A stretch of DNA of 64,000 nt from Rhodopirellula baltica SH 1 (GCF_000196115.1 NC_005027.1:4402001-4466000); one strand, 5' to 3'; shown: positions 17,639 through 27,174, counted from the stretch's first letter. The notes: generated by a model not told the origin, from the sequence alone. Translations and numbers: made by a program.

Positions 17639-18688
17639 ATGCGTCCTGACCAACCTACCCGATCGCTCAGCAACCGCCGCCAATTCCTTCGCCGCATCGG
17701 AGTCACATCCGCCGTCGGCTACGCCGCCTACTTGGCTCATCAAGTGAGTCCATCACCACTGAGCGTCAACGGTTTGCCGGGGCAGGGCAGGGCACTTTGG
17801 GCCGAAGAACTCAGCGAATCCAAGACGGAAACCAGCACTGGTTATCTCAAGCAATCATTGAAAGCCGGCATGATTCGGGCCGGGAAATCCGACGCAGCCA
17901 ACCCTTGGATCGAACGGTTTCGAATTGCCAAGGATGCCGGCTTTGAAGGAGTCGAACCCAACACGTCACCCGGTATGGATGTCGAAGCGATGGTCGCCGC
18001 CTCGGCGGAAACCGGTTTGACGATTGACGGAACCGTCGGCGGCTATCACTGGGGTACAACGCACACCAGCTCCGATGCAGCGACTCGCAAGAAAGCACAG
18101 CAATTGCTCGAGGAGTCGCTGCAACAAACCGCCGACTTGGGCGCCAACACGTTCCTGATCGTTCCCGGCCACGGCAAAGACGGCACGGCCGAAGAAGTCC
18201 GCCAACGAGCTTTCGAAGCTCTTGATCGCGCCGTTCCCCTGGCCGAGAAGCTTGGCGTCAAAATCTTGATCGAGAACGTTTGGAATCACTTCCTCTACGA
18301 CCACGGTGGGGACGAAAAGCAATCGGCTCAACCACTGGCAGACTTCGTTGACTCGTTCAACACATCGTCGATTGGCGTCCAATTCGATCTTGGCAACCAC
18401 TGGAAGTACGGCGATGTGGCCGAGTGGGTGAAGACATTGGGGCATCGCATCGGAAAGCTTGACATCAAGGGATTCTCGCGCGAACAGGGACGCTTCACCG
18501 ACGTCACCGAAGGTGACATCGATTGGGCGAGCGTCCGAAAGGCACTCGCTGAGATTAAGTTCGAAGGCTGGGTCGCGGCGGAAGTCGGTGGCGGCGATGC
18601 TGAACGACTGAAGAAGATTCACGGCCAAATTGAAACCGCGTTGCACTGCTCAAAATCGCTTTCACAAATCAAGGCGGAGACCGCGTGA
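17639..18688 (+). CDS. Tat-exported sugar phosphate isomerase/epimerase-like TIM-barrel protein
   Basis: A 349-residue protein with a twin-arginine type leader (RRQFLRRIGVTSAVGYAAYLA), then a linker and an AP-endonuclease-2/xylose-isomerase-like barrel. Visible metal-site strands include GFEGVEPN, NTFLIVPGHG, VKILIENVWN, VQFDLGNHW and GKLDIKGF, and WVAAEVGGGD closes the barrel. Such exported planctomycete proteins resemble hydroxypyruvate isomerase or sugar epimerases, with mostly unknown substrates. The linker contains GLPGQGRALW, encoded by a tandem GGGCAGGG. The 3' end overlaps the rsmH start by four bases. Confidence 0.87.
   Translation: MRPDQPTRSLSNRRQFLRRIGVTSAVGYAAYLAHQVSPSPLSVNGLPGQGRALWAEELSESKTETSTGYLKQSLKAGMIRAGKSDAANPWIERFRIAKDAGFEGVEPNTSPGMDVEAMVAASAETGLTIDGTVGGYHWGTTHTSSDAATRKKAQQLLEESLQQTADLGANTFLIVPGHGKDGTAEEVRQRAFEALDRAVPLAEKLGVKILIENVWNHFLYDHGGDEKQSAQPLADFVDSFNTSSIGVQFDLGNHWKYGDVAEWVKTLGHRIGKLDIKGFSREQGRFTDVTEGDIDWASVRKALAEIKFEGWVAAEVGGGDAERLKKIHGQIETALHCSKSLSQIKAETA
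17780..17792 (+). other. KOPS-like octamer, overlapping pair
   Basis: Two overlapping GGGCAGGG copies (17780-17787, 17785-17792) within the linker after the Tat leader of the isomerase-like gene. They encode GQGRA and point right. Confidence 0.65.
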
Positions 18689-19662
18689 CGGCGTCGCAAC
18701 CACTGGACCAAGCCGACCAAGACTCTGAATCATCCTCCGCAGGTTCATCCGCCGCGGAGACAGAGCACGTCAGCGTGATGCCAAATGAGATCGTGCAATG
18801 GGTTCGAGAAATCAACCCGACCACGATCATCGACGGCACCTACGGTGGCGGTGGGCACACGCGTTTGTTGGCCGAGGTTTTGGCCGACGCGGGTTCCGAC
18901 TCAGACACCCCACGTGTGATTGCGATTGATCGTGATCCCGCTGTTGTTCGTCGGGATGAACAAAAGTCTTGGATCAAAGATGATCCGCGAATCGAGCTGT
19001 TCCTGGGCAGCTACGAAAGCTCGCCCAAGGCACTCGATGCGTTGGACCTGACGCACGCGGATGCGTTGGTACTGGACCTCGGTCTATCCAGTGATCAACT
19101 TGCCGACCGGAATCGCGGCTTCACATTCACAATTGATGACGCGGAATTGGACCTTCGTTTCGATCCAGAAAACGGAGTACCAGCGCACCGCTGGCTGCAA
19201 CAACACAGCGAAAAAGAAATCGCCGACGCAATCTATCGATTCGGTGAAGAACGATTCAGCCGACGCATTGCCAAGCAGATTTTCTTGCGGGCTCGTGAAC
19301 GCAATCCGGTGACCAAGGTGGGTGAACTGGTGGAGATCTGTCGCCGCTGTGTGCCTCGTTCACGCAACCATGACATTCATCCCGCGACGCGAACGTTCCA
19401 GGCGCTGAGGATCGCGGTCAATGATGAGCTCGGCGGATTGACCCGCACGTTGCAGTCGGCTCCCGACTGGATCGCCCCCGGTGGTCGAGTCGCGGTGATC
19501 AGCTTTCACTCCTTGGAAGACCGCATCGTCAAAAATGCTTTCCGTGAGGATCACCGATGGGAAATCCTGACGAAGAAACCGCTGCGTCCCACCGACGAAG
19601 AGGTCCAAGCGAATCCTCGCAGCCGCAGCGCGAAACTACGCGTCGCCAAACGAGTGGAGTGA
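18685..19662 (+). CDS. rsmH: 16S rRNA (cytosine-1402-N4)-methyltransferase
   Basis: A 325-residue SAM-dependent enzyme that methylates C1402 of 16S rRNA in the decoding site. Marks are HVSVMPNEIVQWV, the SAM-binding IIDGTYGGGGHTRLLAEVL, VIAIDRDPAVV, DALVLDLGLSSDQLADRNRGFTF and VAVISFHSLEDRIVKNAFR. The length is usual. It starts at GTG 18685, sharing GTGA with the preceding stop, so it is translationally coupled. It is normally the first gene of the mra/dcw cell-wall cluster, but no ftsL, ftsI or mur genes follow here. Confidence 0.96.
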   Translation: MTASQPLDQADQDSESSSAGSSAAETEHVSVMPNEIVQWVREINPTTIIDGTYGGGGHTRLLAEVLADAGSDSDTPRVIAIDRDPAVVRRDEQKSWIKDDPRIELFLGSYESSPKALDALDLTHADALVLDLGLSSDQLADRNRGFTFTIDDAELDLRFDPENGVPAHRWLQQHSEKEIADAIYRFGEERFSRRIAKQIFLRARERNPVTKVGELVEICRRCVPRSRNHDIHPATRTFQALRIAVNDELGGLTRTLQSAPDWIAPGGRVAVISFHSLEDRIVKNAFREDHRWEILTKKPLRPTDEEVQANPRSRSAKLRVAKRVE

Positions 19663-19745
19663 ACACGGCAACCCGTAGCACGTTGGTTCCGAACGTGAAT
19701 CCGCCCGTCTCGGTGGAGGACCATCGAGCAACAGTTCGAAATGCC

Positions 19746-20720
19746 TCATTCGCCTCGAGAAATTAGCCAACCTTCCGGCGGTGGTGGTAGGTCGAATGCG
19801 TTGTGATAGTCTCGCTGGCGCATCTCGATCCAAAACAATGTCTCTTCGGCAAGTGACTTGTTCGCGGGAGAGAACGCCGACCAGCGAACCGCCTCAGTCA
19901 CTCGCTCCTTTGCCATGGTGAAGTCTTGTCGTGCTGCCGCGGCGATCGACGCGTTGATGAGTGCTGCCGCATTGCGTGGGTGCGATTCCAACACCTGCTG
20001 CCAACGATGCTCCGCCGCCGGCCAATTGCCTGATCGGGCCAATTCGTTTCCACGTCGAATCGCTCGACTGCCTGGAGACAATCTCGGCGAAGCCAATGTC
20101 ACCTGTTGCCGATCAACGCTGGCGGCGAGCAGTCGTTTGGTTTCTAGAACAACCGCTCGGCGTGTTCGTTCAGCGACATCGGGAATATTCAACAGATGCG
20201 GATACCGTTGCGAGATCAGCGCCTCGTCGACTGAAACCGGCATCCCGGCCGATTCCGCATCGGCCTGCAGTCCAGTCAATCGCCAAGACAGGCTGACTTT
20301 ATCGTCGCGATCCTCGTGACCGGTAGCCTGCAGAATTTCACCATGCAGCAGATAACGCAACCCTTCGCGTCGAGCGGCCGCGCTGACTGCCATATCGTTG
20401 GGTTCCTCTTCGAAACCTGAAACGAGGCGAATGTTCGCTGGGCTTTCCAGTTGCTCCGCCGCGATCAATCGCCAACGCGAGGGTTGGTCCGTCAGCAGAG
20501 CATCCTCAATCGGTTCGGCCCACTCGTCAGGCCCTGAGATGCCCATAAAAGCGACTCCAGCGGGCTCGACGGCCAGCTGTGGCGGTTGCCAAACGTGGAC
20601 TGGGGCGGTGGTCTTGCAGCCAGTCAGCAAGATCCAGCAGGCGCACACCCCTATCCAAGCACCTCGGGACACCCAAGGTGAGGGCCAGCGTCGCTCGATG
20701 GGAATCGCCGAGCCTAGCAT
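19746..20720 (-). CDS. Lipoprotein with a TPR-like C-terminal region
   Basis: About 324 residues. A basic start is followed by a hydrophobic stretch ending in the lipobox LLTGC (GVCACWILLTGCKTT), so it is a predicted lipoprotein. The middle resembles a secreted alpha/beta domain (GLRYLLHGEILQATG, VVLETKRLLAASV). The last 110 residues form helix pairs like tetratricopeptide repeats (GNELARSGNWPAAEHRWQQVLESHPRNAAALINASIA). ATG at 20720 is chosen because it starts just before the signal peptide; the frame continues 49 codons upstream without support. The gene is not recognised. Confidence 0.8.
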   Translation of the reverse strand: MLGSAIPIERRWPSPWVSRGAWIGVCACWILLTGCKTTAPVHVWQPPQLAVEPAGVAFMGISGPDEWAEPIEDALLTDQPSRWRLIAAEQLESPANIRLVSGFEEEPNDMAVSAAARREGLRYLLHGEILQATGHEDRDDKVSLSWRLTGLQADAESAGMPVSVDEALISQRYPHLLNIPDVAERTRRAVVLETKRLLAASVDRQQVTLASPRLSPGSRAIRRGNELARSGNWPAAEHRWQQVLESHPRNAAALINASIAAAARQDFTMAKERVTEAVRWSAFSPANKSLAEETLFWIEMRQRDYHNAFDLPPPPEGWLISRGE

Positions 20721-20881
20721 GCAGAAAATTAGCTTCCTTTCGAACACGAACCGGATCCCCGCGGAAATGGACCCGAAGCGGACGGTAGCCAAACAGAGCG
20801 TCTCGCGGCAAGTTATCTTGTGTGAACTAGACTTAGAAACTGTCCGTGAAACTCGTTCTCGCCCCACGCTGATTTTTTTGT

Positions 20882-22753
20882 ATGGCTTCGTTGTTCGTCA
20901 TTCGAGGACGTGACCAAGGAAAACACTTCCAGCTCGCACCGACGGTCACGCGACTGGGACGTGAATCCAGCAACAATGTGCAGTTACTCGACAACGAGGC
21001 TTCGCGAAGCCACGCCGAAATTCGCGGTGACGGGACGGGGCGTCGTTACGAACTGGTCGACCTGGGCAGCAGTAACGGCACACTCGTCAACAATCGCAAG
21101 ATCACACGGCACGTACTGACTAGCGGCGACCGAGTGGAGATCGGTTCGACGCTGCTAATTTTTACCGGCACCGGCAACGTGTCGGCTCTCGATGCGGCTC
21201 ACGGCGTCGACATCGTCCGGCAAGTCCGCGGGGGCGATGCCAGCAACATTGTTTCTTCGTTGTCCCGCGAAGGCGTCGTCTCGCCATACACACCGGGTGG
21301 CTCTTCATCCAACGGCCCATCAACCGATAAACCCGCGACCTCGCCGACGACTCTGCCGCCACCAATCCCGCCACCTGTCGAAAATCCTCCGACGCCATCT
21401 GAGGACGAAAGAGTCGATTCCTCGGCTTCGGGTTCTGATCCACCTGGTCAGTTCCACGGACCGCCTGTCATCGGTCGACTCGATGCAGACCGTTCACTGG
21501 AAGTCATGTACTTGACCGCGATCGCGGTGGGACGGACCGACGACTTGGATGAGGTGCTGGACCGTGTTCTCAAGTTAGTTTTTGACTGGGTCGAAGCCGA
21601 TCGCGGATGCATCATGCTTCGCGACCCGGAATCCAAGCGACTGACCCCGGCCGCTCGCTGCGATCGCGAATCAGCGACCGGTGGAACAAAACAAAACCCT
21701 TCATCCAAACCACAAGACCGTATCCAAATCAGCCATACGATTTTGGATTACGTTCTGCAACACAAACAGGGCGTTCGCACAAACGACGCGCTCGATGACG
21801 AACGATTCGATTCCGCCGCTTCGATTGTTCAAGGCGGCGTTCGCGAAGCCCTTTGCGTTCCTTTGCAGGGCAGATACGAAATCGTCGGCATGTTATATGT
21901 CGACACTTACACCACACCAGGAGAACTGGTCCGCAAGGGCGGTGCGACGCGATTCCATGACGAACACCTACGGCTGATCACCGCCGTTGGGCACCAAGCC
22001 GCACTCGCGATCGAAGACACGTTCTATTACTCAGCACTCCTGCAAGGCGAACGACTGGCCGCGATGGGCCAAACGATCGCTACGCTTTCACATCACATCA
22101 AAAACATCCTTCAAGGCGTTCGAGGCGGCAGCTATCTGATCGAATCAGGTCTGCAAAAAGACGACACCGATGCGATCCGCCGGGGATGGTCCATCGTTGA
22201 TCGCAACCAAGAACGAATCAGCAATCTCGTGCTCGACATGCTGACGTTCTCAAAGGAACGCGAACCGGATCTGCAGGAAGGCAATCTGAACGAAGTTGTC
22301 AGCGACGTGGTCGAACTCATGCAGAGCAGGGCAGGGCAGAGCGAGATTGAACTGGTTTCCGACCTGGATGCCACATTGCCAATCGCCACCTTTGATAGCG
22401 AAGCGATTCACCGCGCCGTTCTGAACTTGGTCACCAATGCAATCGATGCCGCCACGAAAACAGTTTTGGTCAAAACGTTTTACGATGCGGCTCAAGGCTG
22501 GATCGTCGATGTGGAAGACGATGGCGAAGGTGTTCCCGAAGAAGACCGTGAGCAAATCTTCTCGCTCTTTGAGTCCAAGAAAGGTGCACGAGGCACGGGC
22601 CTGGGTTTGCCCGTCAGCGCAAAAGTGCTGCGTGAACACGGAGGCACATTGACCGTCGACGATGCGGCAAGTGGAGGAGCCCGTTTCCGAATGATCTTGC
22701 CGGCCACCGGCACCGATATCAACGAACTCTCACGCAGCGAAACCCAAGCGTAG
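20882..22753 (+). CDS. FHA-GAF sensor histidine kinase
   Basis: A 623-residue soluble kinase. Order: FHA domain, residues 1-95 (TRLGRESSNNVQLLDNEASRSHAEI, VDLGSSNGTLVN), which binds phosphothreonine; a Pro-rich linker near 140-185; a GAF domain near 200-385; an NtrB-like dimerisation helix with the phospho-acceptor His in LSHHIKN near 403; and an ATPase domain near 500-615 (NLVTNAIDAA, GTGLGLPVSAKVL). It probably joins Ser/Thr kinase signals to a two-component pathway. No response regulator gene is adjacent. The coding region carries a GGGCAGGG at 22329. Confidence 0.93.
   Translation: MASLFVIRGRDQGKHFQLAPTVTRLGRESSNNVQLLDNEASRSHAEIRGDGTGRRYELVDLGSSNGTLVNNRKITRHVLTSGDRVEIGSTLLIFTGTGNVSALDAAHGVDIVRQVRGGDASNIVSSLSREGVVSPYTPGGSSSNGPSTDKPATSPTTLPPPIPPPVENPPTPSEDERVDSSASGSDPPGQFHGPPVIGRLDADRSLEVMYLTAIAVGRTDDLDEVLDRVLKLVFDWVEADRGCIMLRDPESKRLTPAARCDRESATGGTKQNPSSKPQDRIQISHTILDYVLQHKQGVRTNDALDDERFDSAASIVQGGVREALCVPLQGRYEIVGMLYVDTYTTPGELVRKGGATRFHDEHLRLITAVGHQAALAIEDTFYYSALLQGERLAAMGQTIATLSHHIKNILQGVRGGSYLIESGLQKDDTDAIRRGWSIVDRNQERISNLVLDMLTFSKEREPDLQEGNLNEVVSDVVELMQSRAGQSEIELVSDLDATLPIATFDSEAIHRAVLNLVTNAIDAATKTVLVKTFYDAAQGWIVDVEDDGEGVPEEDREQIFSLFESKKGARGTGLGLPVSAKVLREHGGTLTVDDAASGGARFRMILPATGTDINELSRSETQA
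22329..22336 (+). other. KOPS-like octamer
   Basis: GGGCAGGG with partial flanking units, inside the histidine kinase gene (residues QSRAGQSE) between the dimerisation and ATPase domains. It points right. Confidence 0.6.
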
Positions 22754-23061
22754 GGGTAGTTAGAACGGCGTGAAGGACATTCGAAGACTGATGATCCCCC
22801 CAATTCGATTGTCCACACCCGGGCGAGCCTTTTCATCGGGGAATTGAGAGAACGACTTCCGCTCCTTGCTTCCAAAAGCAACACGCGGATGGTGCAATTC
22901 ATCAGTTCAGGCTTCGTTCAAAACCTCGTTGGGTGCCATTGCAGGCTGCCGACACATGAGCCCACCATTCCGATTCCAGCACCAGTGTTCGATTTGGCAA
23001 TTGAATACGGGAAAGTTACACTGCTGTGGGCCGATTGGACTCAACACGCCGGAGCCGAACG
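22754..23061. promoter_or_regulatory. Intergenic region with a possible sigma-70-like promoter
   Basis: A 308-base gap with no gene seen. TTGGCA at 22994-22999, a 17-base spacer and TACACT at 23017-23022 resemble a housekeeping promoter and sit 40 bases before the next start. The match is by eye only. Confidence 0.4.
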
Positions 23062-23343
23062 ATGAAAACACGACGATTATCACGCGAAGAGATCGGTAGT
23101 CGTGGCTCGGAGATCTATGAAACGCAATTGAAAAAACTGCTTGAACAAGGCTCGCGAGACCAGTTCGTTGCGATTGATGTGGAAACCGGTGACTATGAAG
23201 TGGCGGATGAAGCTCATGCTGCTGGAACACGGTTGCGCCAGCGTCGTTCCGATCCACAGGTCTTCATCGCCAAGGTCGGCCATTCAGCTGCATTCCACGC
23301 CCTGAGGCTTACTAGCGGTGACGGGATCGAGCGGAATGATTGA
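23062..23343 (+). CDS. Small protein paired with an aspartic protease
   Basis: A 93-residue protein. It starts with a basic helix (KTRRLSREEIGSRGSEIYE) and continues QFVAIDVETGDYEVADEAHAAGTRLRQRR, then QVFIAKVGHSAAFHAL. This layout recalls short proteins encoded just upstream of retropepsin-like proteases in many bacteria. No function is established. It overlaps the next gene by eight bases. It is preceded by a plausible promoter. A toxin-antitoxin role is possible but nothing in the sequence shows it. Confidence 0.75.
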   Translation: MKTRRLSREEIGSRGSEIYETQLKKLLEQGSRDQFVAIDVETGDYEVADEAHAAGTRLRQRRSDPQVFIAKVGHSAAFHALRLTSGDGIERND

Positions 23344-23707
23344 AGGCAGGATCGACAATAACGTTGAAGCCTTCGTTGACTTAGAGATTCAACTTGATGA
23401 CACGACCCACACGATCGCTTTCTTGGTTGATACTGGTTTCAATGGATTCCTCTCGATACCATTCCGCTTGGTCCACCAACTCGGCTTGCCATTGTCGGAT
23501 GTTCAGCAGGGCGTGACCGCCGACGGACGCTCAAGCTTCTTCGACACGGTTGAACTGACCGTGATCTGGCATGGAAATCCGCTGACCGTTCAAGCCCAAG
23601 TACTCGACGAACCCTTGCTCGGAACGAGGCTTCTGCGCGGTTCCAAAATAGAAGCCGCTTGGATTCAGGGTGGGATGTTTCAAATTGAATTGATTTTAGA
23701 TGGCTGA
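23336..23707 (+). CDS. Clan AA (retropepsin-like) aspartic protease
   Basis: A 123-residue single-domain protein with the active-site motif FLVDTGFNGFLSIP (DTG) near residue 33, flap-like LPLSDVQQGVTADGRS, and a final hydrophobic strand with GTRLLRGSKIEAAW in place of the usual family ending. Members would act as dimers and cleave unknown substrates. ATG at 23336 lies inside the end of the upstream gene, so the two are translationally coupled. GTG at 23318 is an alternative start. Confidence 0.82.
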   Translation: MIEGRIDNNVEAFVDLEIQLDDTTHTIAFLVDTGFNGFLSIPFRLVHQLGLPLSDVQQGVTADGRSSFFDTVELTVIWHGNPLTVQAQVLDEPLLGTRLLRGSKIEAAWIQGGMFQIELILDG

Positions 23708-24168
23708 TCTTTTGTGATCGTTGTTGCAGAGCTTCACAAAATGGAAGTCAAAAAACAGGAGTGGAACAACAATTCGGCATTCACCCTCCAACCCTTTTTC
23801 GATTCCAGCGCATGGTTTGATGCGACTCGGTAGCCCGTTCGGACCAGCGAGCTGGATCGAATCGATCGCTCGACCTCGGACAACAATCAAGGCAAGGGTG
23901 AGCGGATAATGATCCATCCAAGGGAAATGCGAAAGCAATCAGTCAAGACGATGAATGAACTTGGATTGGTTTGCCTTTCAGGCTGAGCGATCAGGGCAAG
24001 ATGCTTTTCCTGTGCGAGCCTACGTGATTCGAAAGCGTCGTCATGCACTTAGTTGAATCTCGAGCAAAGAGGCATGGGGTAACGTAGTTCTTGATACCTA
24101 GGACTATTGTCATACGTTGATTCGCTGACGTTTCATGAGCGAGACATTCCGGCCAAGTTGAGATGCCG
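23708..24168. other. Intergenic region, no feature recognised
   Basis: A 461-base gap between convergent genes. Base composition is more A/T-rich than in the neighbours. I see no coding frame with family likeness, no strong hairpin followed by a T-run, and none of the repeat elements found elsewhere. Confidence 0.5.
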
Positions 24169-25014
24169 TCACTTAAACTCCAACGAGTCAAAGAACTCCG
24201 ATGGCTTGTCCAATTCACTTTCGTTGGATCGTGGCTTGCGTTGGCCGCCAACCAGATCTTTGATTTCGGAGTACGGCGAGTACACCGCGACCACAAGGTT
24301 TCGATTGTGAACATAGATTTCGCAGTCCGACCCTTCGATCGCTCCCACACCGGATTGCATGGTCCCCGCCATTCCCTCCACACCAGATCGGGTAACGGGA
24401 CGAGGATTCGACAGACGGATTCTCATGTCTCGCAACAATTCCGCGATGGGAATGTTCGGATCGATGACAGCCGGCAAATCAGCCACCACCAGTGAATACT
24501 GAGATCCGGTTTCTTTCCTCCGGCCGGTGAGCTCATGAACGGTCGTGCCTGGAAACTGCTGCGACTTGTCTCTCCGGTCTTCACCCGCAGGCATGCTGAC
24601 GGTGTAGCCTTTGTACGTTACCGATGTCCAACCACTGTGACGCGACCCCAGATACCCAACCGCAAAGATTCCGCCGGCGCACAACAAGACACACAATAGG
24701 CCAAGCCCCGCGATCGTGCTGATGATCTTCACAGCAGCCTTGGATCCACCACCTCGCTTTTTCGCGGGCTTGGGCGGTTGGTAAACGGTGACCGGTCCCG
24801 AGGGACGAAAGACTGAGCTCGGCGGTGCCGCTGCCGAAGAACCTAAACTGGGCAGGTTATCAAACAGGTTTTCTTCGGGAACATGGACCGTCACGGGCGC
24901 CCGAACTGCAAGCATCAACTCACACTTCGGGCACTTCACTTTTCCTGCGCCCATCGTCGCGGGAATCTGCAAAGTGGTTTTGCATTGAGGACACACAATC
25001 CGACGTCCGGCCAT
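24169..25014 (-). CDS. Zinc-ribbon membrane protein, 281 aa
   Basis: Not assigned to a function. The N-terminus is a two-knuckle zinc ribbon (CPQC and CPKC, about 17 residues apart), followed by a Pro-rich linker, one membrane span near residues 95-125 (IISTIAGLGLLCVLLCAGGIF), and an outer domain of about 150 residues that is beta-rich (GYTVSMPAGEDRRDK, QYSLVVADLP). The same zinc-ribbon-then-membrane-anchor plan occurs in the DUF1559 protein at 31907. It is a candidate envelope protein with a cytoplasmic metal-binding head. Confidence 0.72.
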   Translation of the reverse strand: MAGRRIVCPQCKTTLQIPATMGAGKVKCPKCELMLAVRAPVTVHVPEENLFDNLPSLGSSAAAPPSSVFRPSGPVTVYQPPKPAKKRGGGSKAAVKIISTIAGLGLLCVLLCAGGIFAVGYLGSRHSGWTSVTYKGYTVSMPAGEDRRDKSQQFPGTTVHELTGRRKETGSQYSLVVADLPAVIDPNIPIAELLRDMRIRLSNPRPVTRSGVEGMAGTMQSGVGAIEGSDCEIYVHNRNLVVAVYSPYSEIKDLVGGQRKPRSNESELDKPSEFFDSLEFK

Positions 25015-25174
25015 CGAAACTCCCGCGGTTCATCATCGAGCAATGAGCGGGAAAAAGTGTCACATACTTTTGATGCAAAGCACGCAGCAGGCCGTTCCGG
25101 CAAAAAGCACCTGACACTTTCTCCCAACCGTTCTTCGACAGTGATGCAACAGTTGGATTGGCCCGTGTGCCAGT

Positions 25175-26167
25175 TTACCCCAGCGCGACGGCGAGTGCTT
25201 CTCGAACGATGGGCAGAACTCGGTCTTGGACCTCATCCAACGTGCCTTCCAAAAAGGCTCCCGCGGCAGCTTTGTGGCCACCGCCGCCAAATTGACGAGC
25301 GACCTCGTTGCAATCCAAGCTGCAACGACTCCGAAAGCTCAATTTGAAACCACCTCGCACTTGCCCGACGAAGATTACACCGGCTTGGGTGCCACGAATG
25401 GCCAACGTCAAATTGATCGCGTCCTCGGTGTCATTGGGTTGCGCGCCACACAACTCAAAGTCTTCTTTGTTGACCGATGTATAAACCAACGCCCCATCCA
25501 TCTCGGTGGTCGTTCGAGACAGAATCAGCCCGCGAAGTTTCAGCCGGCCGAGCGTGTCACGTTCATACAGATCGCCGTAGACTTCGCTGGGAACGACACC
25601 TGCATCGATCAAACGAGCGATCGTGCGGTATGTGTCCGATGTAACGCTCGGGAACCGGAACCATCCCGTGTCGGTCGCGATGGCAGCAAACAAAGGCGTC
25701 GCCATCGTTCGCGTCAGTGGAACATTCAGTGCATCGGCGGCTTGAACGACCAAATGACCTGTCGCTTCGGATTGGTAGTCCTTGTACATCCTCGCACCCA
25801 ACTCATCTTCACCCACGTGGTGATCCAGCACCATCTTGTCGGCGCGAGACGCACGGATGACATCGCCCATGTCCCCAAGCTGAGCCCATGCGCTGGTGTC
25901 GAGAATCATAATGCAGTCCGCTTTCACATCTTCGGCCTCCACTGAATCGCCCAACACCTCGATGTTGCCAGCGGGATCCAAGAACGACAAAGCCGGCGGG
26001 GTCCGGTGAGCATTGATGATGCGAACATCCTTCCCAACCGCTCGCAGGACTTCTGCCATTCCCAATTCGCTGCCTAATGCATCGCAGTCGGGACGAATAT
26101 GGCTGACCAAAACGAACGATTGGTAATGTTGAATTTGATCAACAAATGCTTTCCAGTTAACTCCCAC
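25175..26167 (-). CDS. nrnA: DHH-family oligoribonuclease / pAp phosphatase (NrnA-like)
   Basis: A 330-residue DHH-DHHA1 phosphoesterase. Motifs: SHIRPDCDALGSELG (metal ligands), MILDTSAW, VLDHHVGEDELG (DHH) and the C-terminal GGGHKAAAGAF of DHHA1. NrnA enzymes degrade nano-RNA of two to five nucleotides and dephosphorylate pAp to AMP. The start is GTG 26167, 15 bases after the ribF stop, so the two form an operon. The length and motif set fit NrnA better than RecJ. Confidence 0.92.
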   Translation of the reverse strand: MGVNWKAFVDQIQHYQSFVLVSHIRPDCDALGSELGMAEVLRAVGKDVRIINAHRTPPALSFLDPAGNIEVLGDSVEAEDVKADCIMILDTSAWAQLGDMGDVIRASRADKMVLDHHVGEDELGARMYKDYQSEATGHLVVQAADALNVPLTRTMATPLFAAIATDTGWFRFPSVTSDTYRTIARLIDAGVVPSEVYGDLYERDTLGRLKLRGLILSRTTTEMDGALVYTSVNKEDFELCGAQPNDTEDAINLTLAIRGTQAGVIFVGQVRGGFKLSFRSRCSLDCNEVARQFGGGGHKAAAGAFLEGTLDEVQDRVLPIVREALAVALG

Positions 26168-26182
26168 GAGCGGGTCTTTCTT

Positions 26183-27154
26183 TCAAGGTCGAGATTGAAG
26201 AGATGAAACCGTCTCACGAACGGTTTGCAAATCGATTTGCAATTGTTGTTTTAGGGCGGACGCGTCGGCGAACTTGATCACGCCCCGAACTTGACTCACC
26301 AAAGTCAGCGACAACGATTTCCCATAAAGATCGCCATCATAGTCGAGCAAGTGGGCTTCGATCTTTGTCTCTTGGCGTTCGTTGAACGTTGGGTTCGGAC
26401 CAATGTGAACCGCGGCGGGATGATTGGTCGGTCCATCGCATTCATCTCCGCACGCCAGCGCCGCGTAAACACCGTGCTCAGGAAGCAAGGTCGTCACGCC
26501 GCCCAAATTCGCGGTGGGAAATCCCAATGTACGGCCGCGTTGTTCACCGGTCGTCACCACACCGGTCAGACGGTAGCGACTGCCGAGCATTTGATTCGCC
26601 AAGACGATATCGCCTGATGCGATTGCTTCGCGAATGCGTGAACTGCTGACCATGCGTTCGTCGCGAACCGATGGAACCACGATCTCGACGTCAATTTGAC
26701 GCTCCGCAGCCAACTCTTTCAAACGAGTTGTGTTGCCGGCACGATCGCGTCCAAAGAAAAAATTCGGGCCTTCGATGATCGCCTTGGCTGACAACTGTTC
26801 CACAATCAATCGCTGGAAGAATTCTTCGGCGGTTTGATTCAAAAAATCGCGAGTGGCCTCGCAAACCAGCAAATGATCGATCCCCGAACCGGACATCAAC
26901 TCCGCCCGACGCGACAAACTGGTCAAACTGGGTGGTGCCCCGTGTGGCCGCAGCACCGATGCTGGGTGCGGATCCATCACGATTGCGATTGCTTTACCGC
27001 CAACCCGCTGAGCATGCCATCGGACACGTTCGAGCAAAGCACGGTGTCCCAAATGAACCCCATCAAAATTGCCGATACTGACCGCACCACCCTGAAGCGA
27101 TAGATGCAGGTCGGAGTCGCCCGCAAGGTCGCTCAAGTGGATCAGGGAAGTCAT
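26183..27154 (-). CDS. ribF: Bifunctional riboflavin kinase / FAD synthetase
   Basis: A 323-residue enzyme that converts riboflavin to FMN and then FAD. The N-terminal nucleotidyltransferase half shows AVSIGNFDGVHLGHRALL, MDPHPASVLRP and SSSRIREAIASGD. The C-terminal kinase half shows YRLTGVVTTGEQRGRTLGFPTANL, AVHIGPNPTFNE and HLLDYDGDLYGKSLSL. It precedes nrnA on the - strand, and nrnA-ribF adjacency is common in bacteria, where rbfA and truB are often next, though not here. A GGGCAGGG copy lies 13 bases upstream of its ATG. Confidence 0.95.
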   Translation of the reverse strand: MTSLIHLSDLAGDSDLHLSLQGGAVSIGNFDGVHLGHRALLERVRWHAQRVGGKAIAIVMDPHPASVLRPHGAPPSLTSLSRRAELMSGSGIDHLLVCEATRDFLNQTAEEFFQRLIVEQLSAKAIIEGPNFFFGRDRAGNTTRLKELAAERQIDVEIVVPSVRDERMVSSSRIREAIASGDIVLANQMLGSRYRLTGVVTTGEQRGRTLGFPTANLGGVTTLLPEHGVYAALACGDECDGPTNHPAAVHIGPNPTFNERQETKIEAHLLDYDGDLYGKSLSLTLVSQVRGVIKFADASALKQQLQIDLQTVRETVSSLQSRP

Positions 27155-27166
27155 TCAAACGGAGCA

Positions 27167-27174
27167 GGGCAGGG
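27167..27174 (+). other. KOPS-like octamer
   Basis: GGGCAGGG on the + strand, just upstream of the ribF start codon. It points right. Confidence 0.6.

Noticed and set aside
18685..19662. Start of a dcw cell-wall cluster at rsmH
   Set aside because: No ftsL, ftsI, mur or mraY genes follow; the next gene is an unrelated lipoprotein on the other strand.
23062..23707. Toxin-antitoxin pair
   Set aside because: The second protein has a DTG protease motif and the first resembles no antitoxin DNA-binding fold, so this label is not supported.
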